Origin: Desulfurococcales archaeon
GTDB lineage: Archaea > Thermoproteota > Thermoprotei_A > Sulfolobales > NBVN01
Direction: 5' to 3'
NCBI GenBank assembly: GCA_027083115.1
Contig: JALWQN010000032.1
Span: 1 to 8,059 of the forward strand
DNA length: 8,059 nt
Made by a program: the position numbers and the translations under genes. How positions within the stretch are numbered: position 1 is the stretch's first letter; each line of letters starts with the position of its first letter. Shown here in pieces: positions 1-5,926 of this stretch. The notes under the pieces are model-generated. The model was not told the DNA's origin and did not search any database. It worked only from the letters and a program-made list of their open reading frames with translations.

Positions 1-2
1 AC

Positions 3-575
3 GGGATTAAGGCCAAGTTTGCATTACCTGTGAACTCCACTACGCTCCTTGCATACGTTTATAGAAATTCAGCAGGATTGCTTAACGATACGTCCATTAT
101 TTCTGCTTTGAGGGAAGGGCTTAAGAAGAGTTTAGGTATGGAATTAAGGAGTTTGGTTGTTTTCATATATCCCTTATCTAAGGCTCAAGAATCCCTCTAC
201 GACTTATTCGTTCAGAGAATGAATGAGAGCAAGGAGGAGCTGCTTAAGAAATACGGGGTAGTCGGTTTCGGGGTTGACTTCATGACTACCTTACCAGTTA
301 TACGTGTGGATTCGAACAAGATGGTGGTGAAGGGAGTCTCCCAGGAAGAGGTTTTGAAAGGCATAAGCGCTGTGCTTGGGAACCTTAGCATGCCTATAGA
401 GGTGATCTTCTCAAACTCCATGATCCTGCCCGCAATAGACACACATAACCCCTCAGAAATAGTTCAGCAAAACCCCTCACAGGTAAACCTATCTGAAATT
501 CTTGCATTAATAACCGTAATTGCTACAACACTAATAATTTTCACCTGGAGTAGCAAATATCCTCCACAACATTAA
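3..575 (+). CDS. Membrane-anchored surface protein of unknown function (5' end outside window)
   Basis: Not recognised. The reading frame is open to the left edge of the window; the first possible start inside is a GTG at 30, so the gene probably begins upstream and only its C-terminal part is seen. Numbering from that GTG, a mixed alpha/beta-looking domain (about 1-135) is followed by a Pro/Asn/Gln-rich linker (about 137-152) and one hydrophobic segment (about 154-172) ending in a short tail. This is the layout of an extracytoplasmic domain held by a C-terminal membrane anchor. Five N-x-S/T sequons (N2, N19, N65, N118, N153) lie before the anchor, compatible with archaeal N-glycosylation. 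No catalytic motif is visible. That it is real coding sequence is fairly sure; location is inferred from topology; function is unknown. Confidence 0.6.
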   Translation, partial: GIKAKFALPVNSTTLLAYVYRNSAGLLNDTSIISALREGLKKSLGMELRSLVVFIYPLSKAQESLYDLFVQRMNESKEELLKKYGVVGFGVDFMTTLPVIRVDSNKMVVKGVSQEEVLKGISAVLGNLSMPIEVIFSNSMILPAIDTHNPSEIVQQNPSQVNLSEILALITVIATTLIIFTWSSKYPPQH

Positions 576-748
576 ACTCAGAAAAATTCAACCCAGAGTT
601 TAAAAATTATGATAAGTTAACACCCTTAATAGAAGTACTTCTTTGTAAGACATAAAGGTACAACAACCGTCAGAAATATCACACCATTTAGGTATGCATT
701 AATATTAGACTTCATATCACAGCTCTCCATTCTTGGGTTTCTTACCTA

Positions 749-811
749 TTAACTCAATATGCTAAACAAATATGCTAATGAGCTAATAGAAGAAAACTGA
801 AATAACAGCAT
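749..811 (-). CDS. Possible 20-residue hydrophobic microprotein (speculative)
   Basis: An ATG at 811-809 opens a 20-codon frame ending in TAA at 751-749. The predicted peptide is mostly hydrophobic (Leu, Phe, Ile, Tyr) with several Ser and no charged residue. GGAGG stands at 825-821, 9 nt before the ATG. A TTAAAAC box around 864-858 would place a transcript start near 835. It is divergent from the transporter. An ORF this short can arise by chance and no homology can be checked here, so it is only a candidate. Confidence 0.2.
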   Translation of the reverse strand: MLLFQFSSISSLAYLFSILS

Positions 812-875
812 AGTAGTGATCCTCCAGCTTTACGAGTTAGCTCAAGAGAGACTTTCAGTTTTAAGTACTATTTGC

Positions 876-883
876 TTATAAAT
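876..883 (+). promoter_or_regulatory. Distal TATA box of the transporter gene (P1)
   Basis: TTATAAAT fits an archaeal TATA box. Transcription would start about 25 bases on, near 905, inside the GACCGGTC palindrome. It may be a second promoter for the transporter or unused. Confidence 0.35.
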
Positions 884-901
884 TGACCAATTAATTTGAC
901 T

Positions 902-909
902 GACCGGTC
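902..909. promoter_or_regulatory. Palindromic operator candidate (GACCGGTC)
   Basis: A perfect 8-base palindrome lies six bases upstream of the proximal TATA box, where the TFB recognition element would be. Two further TTGAC half-motifs lie at 883-888 (TTGACC) and 896-900, so the block reads as a cluster of TTGAC/TGACC units. TetR-family repressors typically bind palindromes of this kind, and a TetR-like gene is the next gene downstream. A bound repressor would block TBP/TFB. I saw no second copy before the regulator itself. Confidence 0.5.
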
Positions 910-915
910 GATAAG

Positions 916-923
916 TTTATAAT
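916..923 (+). promoter_or_regulatory. Proximal TATA box of the transporter gene (P2)
   Basis: TTTATAAT preceded by the purine-rich GATAAG, which fits a TFB recognition element. The expected transcript start is about 945, just before the SD at 946-951, giving a leader of about 12 nt to the GTG at 957, or an essentially leaderless transcript for the GTG at 948. Confidence 0.5.
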
Positions 924-945
924 CATTTGAGATCTTATCTGTAGA

Positions 946-951
946 AGGTGA
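946..951 (+). promoter_or_regulatory. Ribosome binding site deciding the transporter start
   Basis: AGGTGA matches the archaeal anti-SD and ends 5 nt before the GTG at 957. It overlaps the alternative GTG at 948, which would make that start unlikely unless the message is leaderless. Confidence 0.5.
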
Positions 952-956
952 GATGT

Positions 957-2078
957 GTGGCGAAATATGCTTTAAGGTTGGCTGAACATCTGAGGAAATA
1001 CCTCCTTCTTTACGTGGTTTTGGCAATTGTTGCTGCTTTGCCTATCGGGTATTATGCTGCACCTGTGTTTAAGGCAAGTAAGGAATTAATGAAGAACTTG
1101 ATTATTTTGTTAGCCATAGCTACATTATATCCTTCCATGATTCAGTTAAGGTCGGAGAAGTTCGGAGACGAATTAAGGAAGAAGGTCAAAGACACTATCG
1201 TGGGCTTAACTTTCATCTTTGTTGTTGCTCCATTATTAGCTATTGTGATGGGTAGCTTTATCCAATACAAGCAAGTGGCTATAGGGTTTGTGGCTGCTAA
1301 TTCGGTTCCTGCGTCAAGCGCTTCCATAGCTTACGTTCTGCTGGCTGAGGGGAACCTCGAGTTCGCGACCTTATTGGCTATAACCAGCATTTTAGGGGCT
1401 TTAGTTTCTGTGCCTTTATGGGTTGGCTTGTACGCCAATACGTTATCAGTTCATTTACCACTAGCGTTGCTTGGGGAATCAGTGGGGCTAGCCCTCATAA
1501 CTCCCTACGTCCTTGGTCAGGCTACAAGGTACTACTTAGTTAAGGTAAGGGCTAAGAAAGTGATTAAGACACCAACGATATCGTTACCCTGCAAGAGCAT
1601 GGTGCCAGTAGATCCTGAAGGGGAACCGCTTAAGCTGGAGGAACTCCTGAGGAAAGTTGAGGACGTGCTGGAATGTATTGAGGGAAGAATAAGTAAGAAA
1701 ATAAAGCCTTACCTTTCTTTAGCTACGATGGTTTCTATGCTTGTCTTGATTTCATTACTGATAGCTAATAAGGCATACCTACTTATCGCTAAGCCAGATA
1801 TAGCAACAATAACTATTGGTTCACAACTAGTGATTTACTCCATCCTTATAGCCTCATTAATCGCCGTAAGTAAAGTCATGAAGCAATCATACGAAGACCA
1901 TATGGCTATGACCTTCATCACCATAACCAAGAACGAAAGCGTCGCAGCAGCAGTTAGCGTGATGGCCATAGGTGCTGCCGCAGCAATACCTGCTGCATTA
2001 ATTCCAGCAATACAACCGGTTATCTCAATAGCTTACTTATCAATGATACCTTTCCTTAAGAAAACGCTGGAAAAATGA
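957..2078 (+). CDS. BASS-superfamily (bile acid/ACR3-like) membrane transporter
   Basis: Polytopic secondary transporter of the bile acid:sodium symporter superfamily, which includes ACR3 arsenite carriers and organic anion/sodium symporters. Hydrophobic segments cover about residues 17-200 and 255-370 (numbered from the upstream GTG at 948). Family-like signatures are YPSMIQLRSEKF (61-72), the PASS...LAEGN block with a following helix ending in a proline (121-156), and the KNESVAAAV...P segment near 328-357, which resembles the ACR3 NFELAIAVA region. The Cys expected in ACR3 proteins near the fourth helix is not present (the equivalent stretch is AANSVPASS), so arsenite export is doubtful and the substrate is unknown. 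A hydrophilic loop of about 50 residues (200-254), with two Cys (215, 243), joins the halves. I chose the GTG at 957 because AGGTGA (946-951) lies 5 nt before it; GTG at 948 adds three residues. It is followed by a TetR-like gene and preceded by a palindrome. Confidence 0.75.
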   Translation: MAKYALRLAEHLRKYLLLYVVLAIVAALPIGYYAAPVFKASKELMKNLIILLAIATLYPSMIQLRSEKFGDELRKKVKDTIVGLTFIFVVAPLLAIVMGSFIQYKQVAIGFVAANSVPASSASIAYVLLAEGNLEFATLLAITSILGALVSVPLWVGLYANTLSVHLPLALLGESVGLALITPYVLGQATRYYLVKVRAKKVIKTPTISLPCKSMVPVDPEGEPLKLEELLRKVEDVLECIEGRISKKIKPYLSLATMVSMLVLISLLIANKAYLLIAKPDIATITIGSQLVIYSILIASLIAVSKVMKQSYEDHMAMTFITITKNESVAAAVSVMAIGAAAAIPAALIPAIQPVISIAYLSMIPFLKKTLEK

Positions 2079-2086
2079 GCCTAGTG

Positions 2087-2095
2087 CTTTCTTTT
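2087..2095 (+). terminator. Possible T-rich terminator after the transporter
   Basis: The pyrimidine run CTTTCTTTT starts nine bases after the stop codon. Archaeal termination commonly uses T-rich tracts without a hairpin. The evidence is weak because the surrounding DNA is AT-rich. Confidence 0.25.
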
Positions 2096-2150
2096 AAAAT
2101 AATTAAATAATTTATTTAGTTAAATTATACTTAAAATTAAGTCTAGGCTT

Positions 2151-2157
2151 AGGTGAT
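2151..2157 (+). promoter_or_regulatory. SD before the regulator, 5 nt from an ATA codon
   Basis: AGGTGAT, an excellent archaeal SD, ends 5 nt before ATA at 2163-2165, which is in frame with the TetR-like protein. The only ATG here (2156) overlaps the SD and its frame closes after six codons at 2174-2176. This spacing equals the SD spacing chosen for the transporter and is close to that of DUF211 (6 nt) and DUF99 (7 nt). Confidence 0.45.
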
Positions 2158-2162
2158 GAAAG

Positions 2163-2210
2163 ATATCAATAAATGAGGGAGATATCAGGGAGAAAATAGT
2201 TAAGGCATCA
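2163..2210 (+). other. N-terminal extension of the TetR regulator without a standard start codon
   Basis: Sixteen in-frame codons (ATA first) encode the missing part of helix 1 of the TetR domain (REKIVKAS). They directly follow an AGGTGAT SD. Translation would need an ATA start, a +1 shift from the ATG at 2156, or correction of a sequence error. Otherwise this is the scar of a recent mutation and the regulator is N-terminally truncated. Confidence 0.5.
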
Positions 2211-2717
2211 ATGAAGGTGTTCTCAATACATGGCTTCTTTAAGGCACCAGTATCGCTCATAGCCAGGGAGGCCGGCGTCTCTAAAGGACTGATTTTCTGG
2301 TACTTCAGAAGTAAGGACGAATTGATTCTTGAGGTTGCCCTACGTAGCTTACCGCTCGATATCATTAAGGAGTGCTTTAATGAGGGAGCTAGGGATGTGG
2401 AGCTCCTTAAATGCATTGGGAAACGCTACCTAAGCAAATACAGGAATCCCGTGTTTAAGCACCTACTATTTCATACGCTGGCCTCAGAAACAATCTACCC
2501 CCAAATCAAGGATAAAGTAAGAAAGCTATGCAGAAATTACTTAAGGGAAGCAGCATCAAGGGTTTATGGCGTCGATGATGTGAGGGCCAGAATAGCCATG
2601 AGGACCTTCTTCGGTTCACTTCAATGCTATGTCCTCAGAACACCGGCCGACATAACCGAAGAGGAGTACTTAAGTAACCTTATAGATCTTTTAAGGCCTG
2701 AGAAACTTAAAAAGTAA
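2211..2717 (+). CDS. TetR-family transcriptional regulator (true N-terminus probably at 2163)
   Basis: TetR/AcrR-like repressor. From the first ATG (2211), residues 1-46 give most of a TetR DNA-binding domain, with the helix-turn-helix in SLIAREAGVSKGLIFWYF and then RSKDEL. The remaining 120 residues are an all-helical region fitting the ligand-binding and dimerisation domain, with Cys and His present. The ATG at 2211 falls inside helix 1. In-frame codons upstream read SINEGDIREKIVKAS, a good TetR helix 1, back to a stop at 2157, but contain no ATG, GTG or TTG. The intact protein would be about 184 residues if ATA at 2163 is the start, a normal length for this family; from 2211 it is 168. It lies 132 bases after the transporter on the same strand and probably controls it through the palindrome at 902-909. 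The effector is unknown. Confidence 0.75.
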   Translation: MKVFSIHGFFKAPVSLIAREAGVSKGLIFWYFRSKDELILEVALRSLPLDIIKECFNEGARDVELLKCIGKRYLSKYRNPVFKHLLFHTLASETIYPQIKDKVRKLCRNYLREAASRVYGVDDVRARIAMRTFFGSLQCYVLRTPADITEEEYLSNLIDLLRPEKLKK

Positions 2718-2742
2718 AAAAAGTGTTGCATTTCGTCATATC

Positions 2743-2760
2743 ATAAGCACTTCTGCTTAT
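2743..2760. repeat. Perfect hairpin ATAAGCA-CTTC-TGCTTAT
   Basis: Seven base pairs with a four-base loop, just after the regulator in the convergent gap. It may be part of a structured RNA, a transposon end, or a structure at the 3' ends of the flanking transcripts. Confidence 0.5.
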
Positions 2761-2772
2761 TGTAGGACGTAG

Positions 2773-2790
2773 TGAGGGCTTCGCCCATCA
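2773..2790. repeat. GC-rich hairpin TGA-GGGC-TTC-GCCC-A-TCA
   Basis: Four G-C-rich pairs with a TTC loop, extended by TGA/TCA around one bulged A. It lies 12 bases after the first hairpin, inside the G+C-rich stretch 2761-2880. Confidence 0.5.
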
Positions 2791-2881
2791 TACGAGAGAA
2801 TACTGATCCGAAAGCCATTCAAGAAGGTGAGAGAAGCGGAGGTCCCCCATCACGAACTCGGCACTTGCAACAAAAGCAGGC

Positions 2882-3511
2882 TTAATTAGGTTCCTTACCG
2901 AGTTCATTAAGCAATTCTAAAATACCGGAGTCCTTGGTTAGGCCTGATGCAATAAGGTCAGCAAGCCTTAAGGGTTCAGGAAGTGGGGAAGTTAATTGGA
3001 GGTCAGTTATGATTTCGGCAACTACGTAAGGGTCTAACCCATAGCTCGAGATCCTTAATTTTCGCCAGCCCGTCCTCACCTCCTTAGAGATCCCATAAAC
3101 ATCTTTAATTATTGAGTACCTCTCCCTCCAGTCACTGAAGTTATTCATTAATGCTTTCCTAATTTTTTGTAAATTGAGTGAGTGCTTAAATACCGTAATG
3201 ACTGGGTAACCCAACACATCATGCATTAAGGAAGGGTTAATTATGTTGAAGCCCGCAAAAGTCACCCCATCAAGAAATATGGCTTCAATTTCTCCCCACT
3301 TCCAACTTAATTCCTTCACTACAGAGATGGCCTTAGAAGTCGCGTCAAGCCCATCAACTTTAACCACCTTAATCCCTAAATCAATTGGGCAGGTGTTTTC
3401 GCAAAGAACTCCAACCATTAATGTAGCGAGCCTGCCTTCCTTAAATGACGGAGGGAAATAACCGTCATCTATCCCTACTGTTCTTAAAGACCCATGAGAT
3501 CCTTGGGTCAT
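2882..3511 (-). CDS. DUF99 family protein (endonuclease V-like fold)
   Basis: 209 residues from the ATG at 3511. DUF99 proteins are found mainly in archaea and are related in fold to endonuclease V; their function is not established. Family features seen are the N-terminal VGIDDG (12-17), FLDGVTFAGFN (79-89), PVITVF (103-108) and a C-terminal PEPLRLADLIASGL. The acidic residues in IDDG and FLDG are in the positions expected for metal-binding residues of the RNase H-like fold (inference). The start at 3511 is supported by AGGTG at 3523-3519, 7 nt upstream. A further in-frame ATG at 3547 would add 12 residues not typical of the family. The gene overlaps the end of the orc1/cdc6 frame by 47 bases, so the two are probably co-transcribed and translationally linked. 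Confidence 0.75.
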   Translation of the reverse strand: MTQGSHGSLRTVGIDDGYFPPSFKEGRLATLMVGVLCENTCPIDLGIKVVKVDGLDATSKAISVVKELSWKWGEIEAIFLDGVTFAGFNIINPSLMHDVLGYPVITVFKHSLNLQKIRKALMNNFSDWRERYSIIKDVYGISKEVRTGWRKLRISSYGLDPYVVAEIITDLQLTSPLPEPLRLADLIASGLTKDSGILELLNELGKEPN

Positions 3512-4706
3512 TACTGAACACCTTAATGAGGGCCTTAGGCTCAACATTAAGTACTACTTTCCTGGTTTTCCCGTACCTCCCTCTATTAATTACTTTAGCA
3601 GTCACTATACCTAACATATCTAGCTCACTCAGGATGTCAGAGACTCTTCTCTGCGTGACTGGCTCAGCACCCAAGCCCCTCGCTAACTCTCTATACTTCA
3701 TGTATAGATCCCCAGTACTTTCGAAAGAGCCTCCAGCCAGCGCAATAACTAAAAGCACTAACTTCCCATGATAGGGTAAGGTCTTAACAACATCGACAAC
3801 CATGTCCCTCTCGATCTCGTCCCTAGCCCTCCTCACATCCTCGACAGTAACTACTTCTTTCCCTTCCCTCTCAGCTATCTCGCCAGAAACCCTAAGAAGG
3901 TCTAGAGCCCTCCTAGCATCACCATGCTCCCTAGCAGCAACGGAAGCACAGTAATCAATGACTCCATCACTTAGGGCGCTAGGTTTGAAGGCTAGGGAAG
4001 CTCTCTCAGCTAAGATATCCCTAAGTTGATCAGCGTTGTAGGGAGAGAACACCATCTCTATCTCACCTAAGCTAGATCTTACCCTGGGGTCTAAGGTCTC
4101 CATAAACCTCACGTCATTAGTTATGCCCACTAAAGACACCTTGCCTCGCTTAAGTTCAGAATTCACTCTAGTCAACCTATAGAGGAGCTCATCACCTCTT
4201 TTCTTAACTAGGAAATCGACCTCATCAAGAACAGCTATTAAGAGATTCCCTGAGCGCTCAAGAACGGACTTAAACCTACTGAAGACTTCCGCAGTAGATA
4301 AACCTGTGAAGGGAACCCTACCACCCAAAGCTAAAACAAGGTCAGTGAGTATTCTGTAGGTCGTGTCCTCCTGCCTGCAGTTAACGTAGGCATAATATAG
4401 TGACCCTAATCCCTTAGACCTTGAGTATTCCTGCAGCTTCCTCAAAACATACTTAACCACCGCTGTCTTTCCTGTTCCGGTCAAACCATAAATGAATATA
4501 TTACTTGGTCTCTCACCCCTTAAGGCAGGAGCCAGGACCTCAGTTAATCTCCTGATTTCTTCTTGTCTATGGGGTAAGTAATCAGGTATGTAGTCTGGCC
4601 TCAGAACTTCCCTATTAATGAATATGCTTGAAGAAAGCTTCTCTAGGGTATCGAAAACTATGTCACTGCCTATCCCCCTGCTACCCAAGTCATCCACCAG
4701 TAACAC
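3465..4706 (-). CDS. Orc1/Cdc6 replication initiator (AAA+ ATPase)
   Basis: Archaeal origin-binding and MCM-loading factor, 413 residues, usual length for the family. Visible in order: N-terminal segment with RPDYIPDYLPHRQEEI (36-51); Walker A GLTGTGKT (74-81); Walker B IAVLDEVD with D161/E162; sensor 1 GITND (N197); an arginine-finger region DPRVRSSLGE (206-215); sensor 2 HGDARRALDLLR (261-272); then a winged-helix DNA-binding domain (about 305-413). All ATPase motifs look intact. Start choice is uncertain: GTG at 4706, GTG at 4697, or TTG at 4688, the last with GGTG six bases upstream. The TATA-like TTAAATTA at 4728-4721 would start transcripts near 4699, favouring one of the two downstream starts. 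The gene overlaps DUF99 downstream. No origin recognition box was seen in the 56-base upstream gap, so the origin it serves may be elsewhere. Confidence 0.92.
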   Translation of the reverse strand: MLLVDDLGSRGIGSDIVFDTLEKLSSSIFINREVLRPDYIPDYLPHRQEEIRRLTEVLAPALRGERPSNIFIYGLTGTGKTAVVKYVLRKLQEYSRSKGLGSLYYAYVNCRQEDTTYRILTDLVLALGGRVPFTGLSTAEVFSRFKSVLERSGNLLIAVLDEVDFLVKKRGDELLYRLTRVNSELKRGKVSLVGITNDVRFMETLDPRVRSSLGEIEMVFSPYNADQLRDILAERASLAFKPSALSDGVIDYCASVAAREHGDARRALDLLRVSGEIAEREGKEVVTVEDVRRARDEIERDMVVDVVKTLPYHGKLVLLVIALAGGSFESTGDLYMKYRELARGLGAEPVTQRRVSDILSELDMLGIVTAKVINRGRYGKTRKVVLNVEPKALIKVFSNDPRISWVFKNSRDR

Positions 4707-4720
4707 ATGTCATTACCGGT

Positions 4721-4728
4721 TAATTTAA
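4721..4728 (-). promoter_or_regulatory. Possible TATA box of orc1/cdc6
   Basis: On the - strand, TTAAATTA with the short spacing to start codons usual in crenarchaea (predicted start near 4699). It would allow the initiator gene to be expressed apart from the upstream antiporter gene. Confidence 0.4.
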
Positions 4729-4736
4729 GGTATGAA

Positions 4737-4752
4737 CTCCATGATTATGGAG
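4737..4752. repeat. Perfect hairpin CTCCAT-GATT-ATGGAG between antiporter and orc1/cdc6
   Basis: A six-base-pair stem with a four-base loop, 10 bases after the antiporter stop codon and directly upstream of the putative orc1/cdc6 TATA box. It could be a regulator-binding palindrome or an RNA 3' structure. No T-run follows it closely on the - strand. Confidence 0.4.
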
Positions 4753-4762
4753 CTCCCTAAAT

Positions 4763-5923
4763 TTAAGTCTCCACGTACCCAGCCAGTACCTTAAATACCA
4801 AAGGTATTAACGCTGAAGTTATTAAGGAAACCGAAACTACAGCAGTGAATACCGGAATACCTATTAATCCCTTACTTAAGGCGGTGAGGACCACTGCAGG
4901 CTCAAGTGAGCCCCTAACATTCATGGCTAAACCCATCATGGAACCGTAGCTGTATTTCTTTCTCCAGAACCAAGGTAATGACGCACCAAAAAACTTTCCT
5001 GAGATAGCTAACGCTAGAACAACCCCAGTTCCCCATGAGAACATCGAACCCAGATCGGTTTTAGCGCCAATGAAGATGAAGAAAACGGGAACTATGAAGA
5101 ACTCAAGAACTGTAGTCATTCTACTCACTAACTCCTCTACCCTAACGTTATAGACAAGCATCGGGTCCCTAACAAGTCTTAACATGCTTATCGATAAGCC
5201 AGCTACGTAAGCCCCGTAAACCTCACCTATTCCTGAAACCATAGCTAGGTAAACTAATCCGAAAAGTACTGCCGAAGAGAAAATAAGTAAGTAATCCCAG
5301 TTAATGACTAAAGGATAAATGAGTTTTGAAAGTTTCCTGACGCCTAAATACATCACTCCCAAAACAACAATAATGAAGACAGATAGCTTCAGTACCTCAA
5401 GAAATATAGACATATAGTCGCCAAGGACAGCTCCCTTAATCACAGCAATGAAGCCCACAGCGATCAAGTCATCCAGAAATGAAGCCATTATTAGCACTCT
5501 CTTGAATTCATCACTAACGCCAGAAACGTACTTTAACATAACAACAACAACCTCCGTTGCTGTATTTGCTATGGATATAGCTATCACGAGGGAAGCTATT
5601 AGTGAGAAATGAAGTAATGGAAGAATAGCTAAAGTTAACGCTATAGTTACTCCAGCGCCACTGATGGTCGTTAGTAAGGCCCCCCTAAAGTAGCTTTTTA
5701 TGCCTTTGAAATCTACGTTAAGGCCTGAATAAAAAAACAAAAGAATTATTGAGAAATTCACTAGGATGTCTGGAGAGACATTAGTTATTAATCCCAGAAC
5801 GTACGGACCAAGCAGTATACCTGTAAGTATGTAGGAAGTTATTCCAGGCACATCAACCCTATCAAGAAGTAGGGCAAGCACACGCGAAATCAGTAGCGCC
5901 AGAATTACCTGGAGCAGTATCAT
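4763..5923 (-). CDS. CPA2-family cation/proton antiporter
   Basis: 386-residue polytopic membrane protein of the monovalent cation:proton antiporter-2 family (KefB/NapA-like transport domain), exchanging Na+ or K+ for H+. Hydrophobic helices run through nearly the whole chain. Family features: N-terminal VPGITSYILTGILLGPYVLG (25-44); SIANTATEVVVVML (117-130) in the first unwound helix; FLDDLIAVGF (149-158), with the D151/D152 pair typical of electrogenic members; PVFFIFIGAKTD (279-290); AISGKFFGA with K310; and LAMNVRGSLEPAV (332-344) with the conserved RG. There is no C-terminal TrkA-N or other cytoplasmic regulatory domain. The ATG start follows the DUF211 stop codon after only 3 bases, so the two are surely co-transcribed. 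Which cation is moved cannot be told from sequence alone. Confidence 0.9.
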   Translation of the reverse strand: MILLQVILALLISRVLALLLDRVDVPGITSYILTGILLGPYVLGLITNVSPDILVNFSIILLFFYSGLNVDFKGIKSYFRGALLTTISGAGVTIALTLAILPLLHFSLIASLVIAISIANTATEVVVVMLKYVSGVSDEFKRVLIMASFLDDLIAVGFIAVIKGAVLGDYMSIFLEVLKLSVFIIVVLGVMYLGVRKLSKLIYPLVINWDYLLIFSSAVLFGLVYLAMVSGIGEVYGAYVAGLSISMLRLVRDPMLVYNVRVEELVSRMTTVLEFFIVPVFFIFIGAKTDLGSMFSWGTGVVLALAISGKFFGASLPWFWRKKYSYGSMMGLAMNVRGSLEPAVVLTALSKGLIGIPVFTAVVSVSLITSALIPLVFKVLAGYVET

Positions 5924-5926
5924 GCC

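Larger units (their letters stand above)
576..947. other. AT-rich intergenic region between surface protein and transporter
   Basis: About 370 bases without a long ORF. Bases 601-720 are only about 29% G+C by hand count. The right end holds the transporter control region (two TATA boxes and a palindrome, listed separately). A 10-base direct repeat, aatatgctaa, occurs at 756-765 and 769-778 (period 13). On the - strand a 20-codon ORF (811 to 749) has an SD and a possible TATA box. Nothing else was identified. Confidence 0.6.
2718..2881. ncRNA. Candidate structured RNA or mobile-element relic in a convergent gap
   Basis: A 164-base gap between the 3' ends of the TetR gene (+) and the DUF99 gene (-). 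Bases 2761-2880 are about 52% G+C by hand count, against about 29% for 601-720 in the other long gap. In AT-rich hyperthermophiles, G+C-rich intergenic islands often mark structured RNAs. Two hairpins are present, and an 8-base inverted repeat (GAACTCGG at 2854-2861, CCGAGTTC at 2898-2905) spans the DUF99 stop codon. I found no tRNA signature and no paired C and D boxes. No clear promoter was identified, so strand and type are open; a decayed IS200/IS605-like end is an alternative. Confidence 0.3.

Noticed and set aside
957..2078. Calling the transporter ACR3 / arsenite efflux
   Set aside because: The characteristic cysteine region is absent, and no arsR or arsenate reductase gene lies nearby.
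2153..2159. GTGATGA, a perfect C box of a C/D guide RNA
   Set aside because: No CTGA D box or C'/D' pair follows at the right distance, and the motif is explained by the SD overlapping an ATG.
2156..2176. ATG at 2156 as a short leader peptide or upstream ORF of the TetR gene
   Set aside because: Its frame is only six codons and the ATG overlaps the SD; more likely incidental or the relic of a frameshifted start, covered under the TetR finding.
3445..3771. 108-codon + strand ORF opposite orc1/cdc6
   Set aside because: It is a shadow of two well-supported - strand genes (Orc1/Cdc6 and DUF99).
4713..4724. TTACCGGTTAA as a second copy of the TetR operator
   Set aside because: It shares only CCGG and its flanks are imperfect; it lacks the GACCGGTC core and is not near the regulated cassette.
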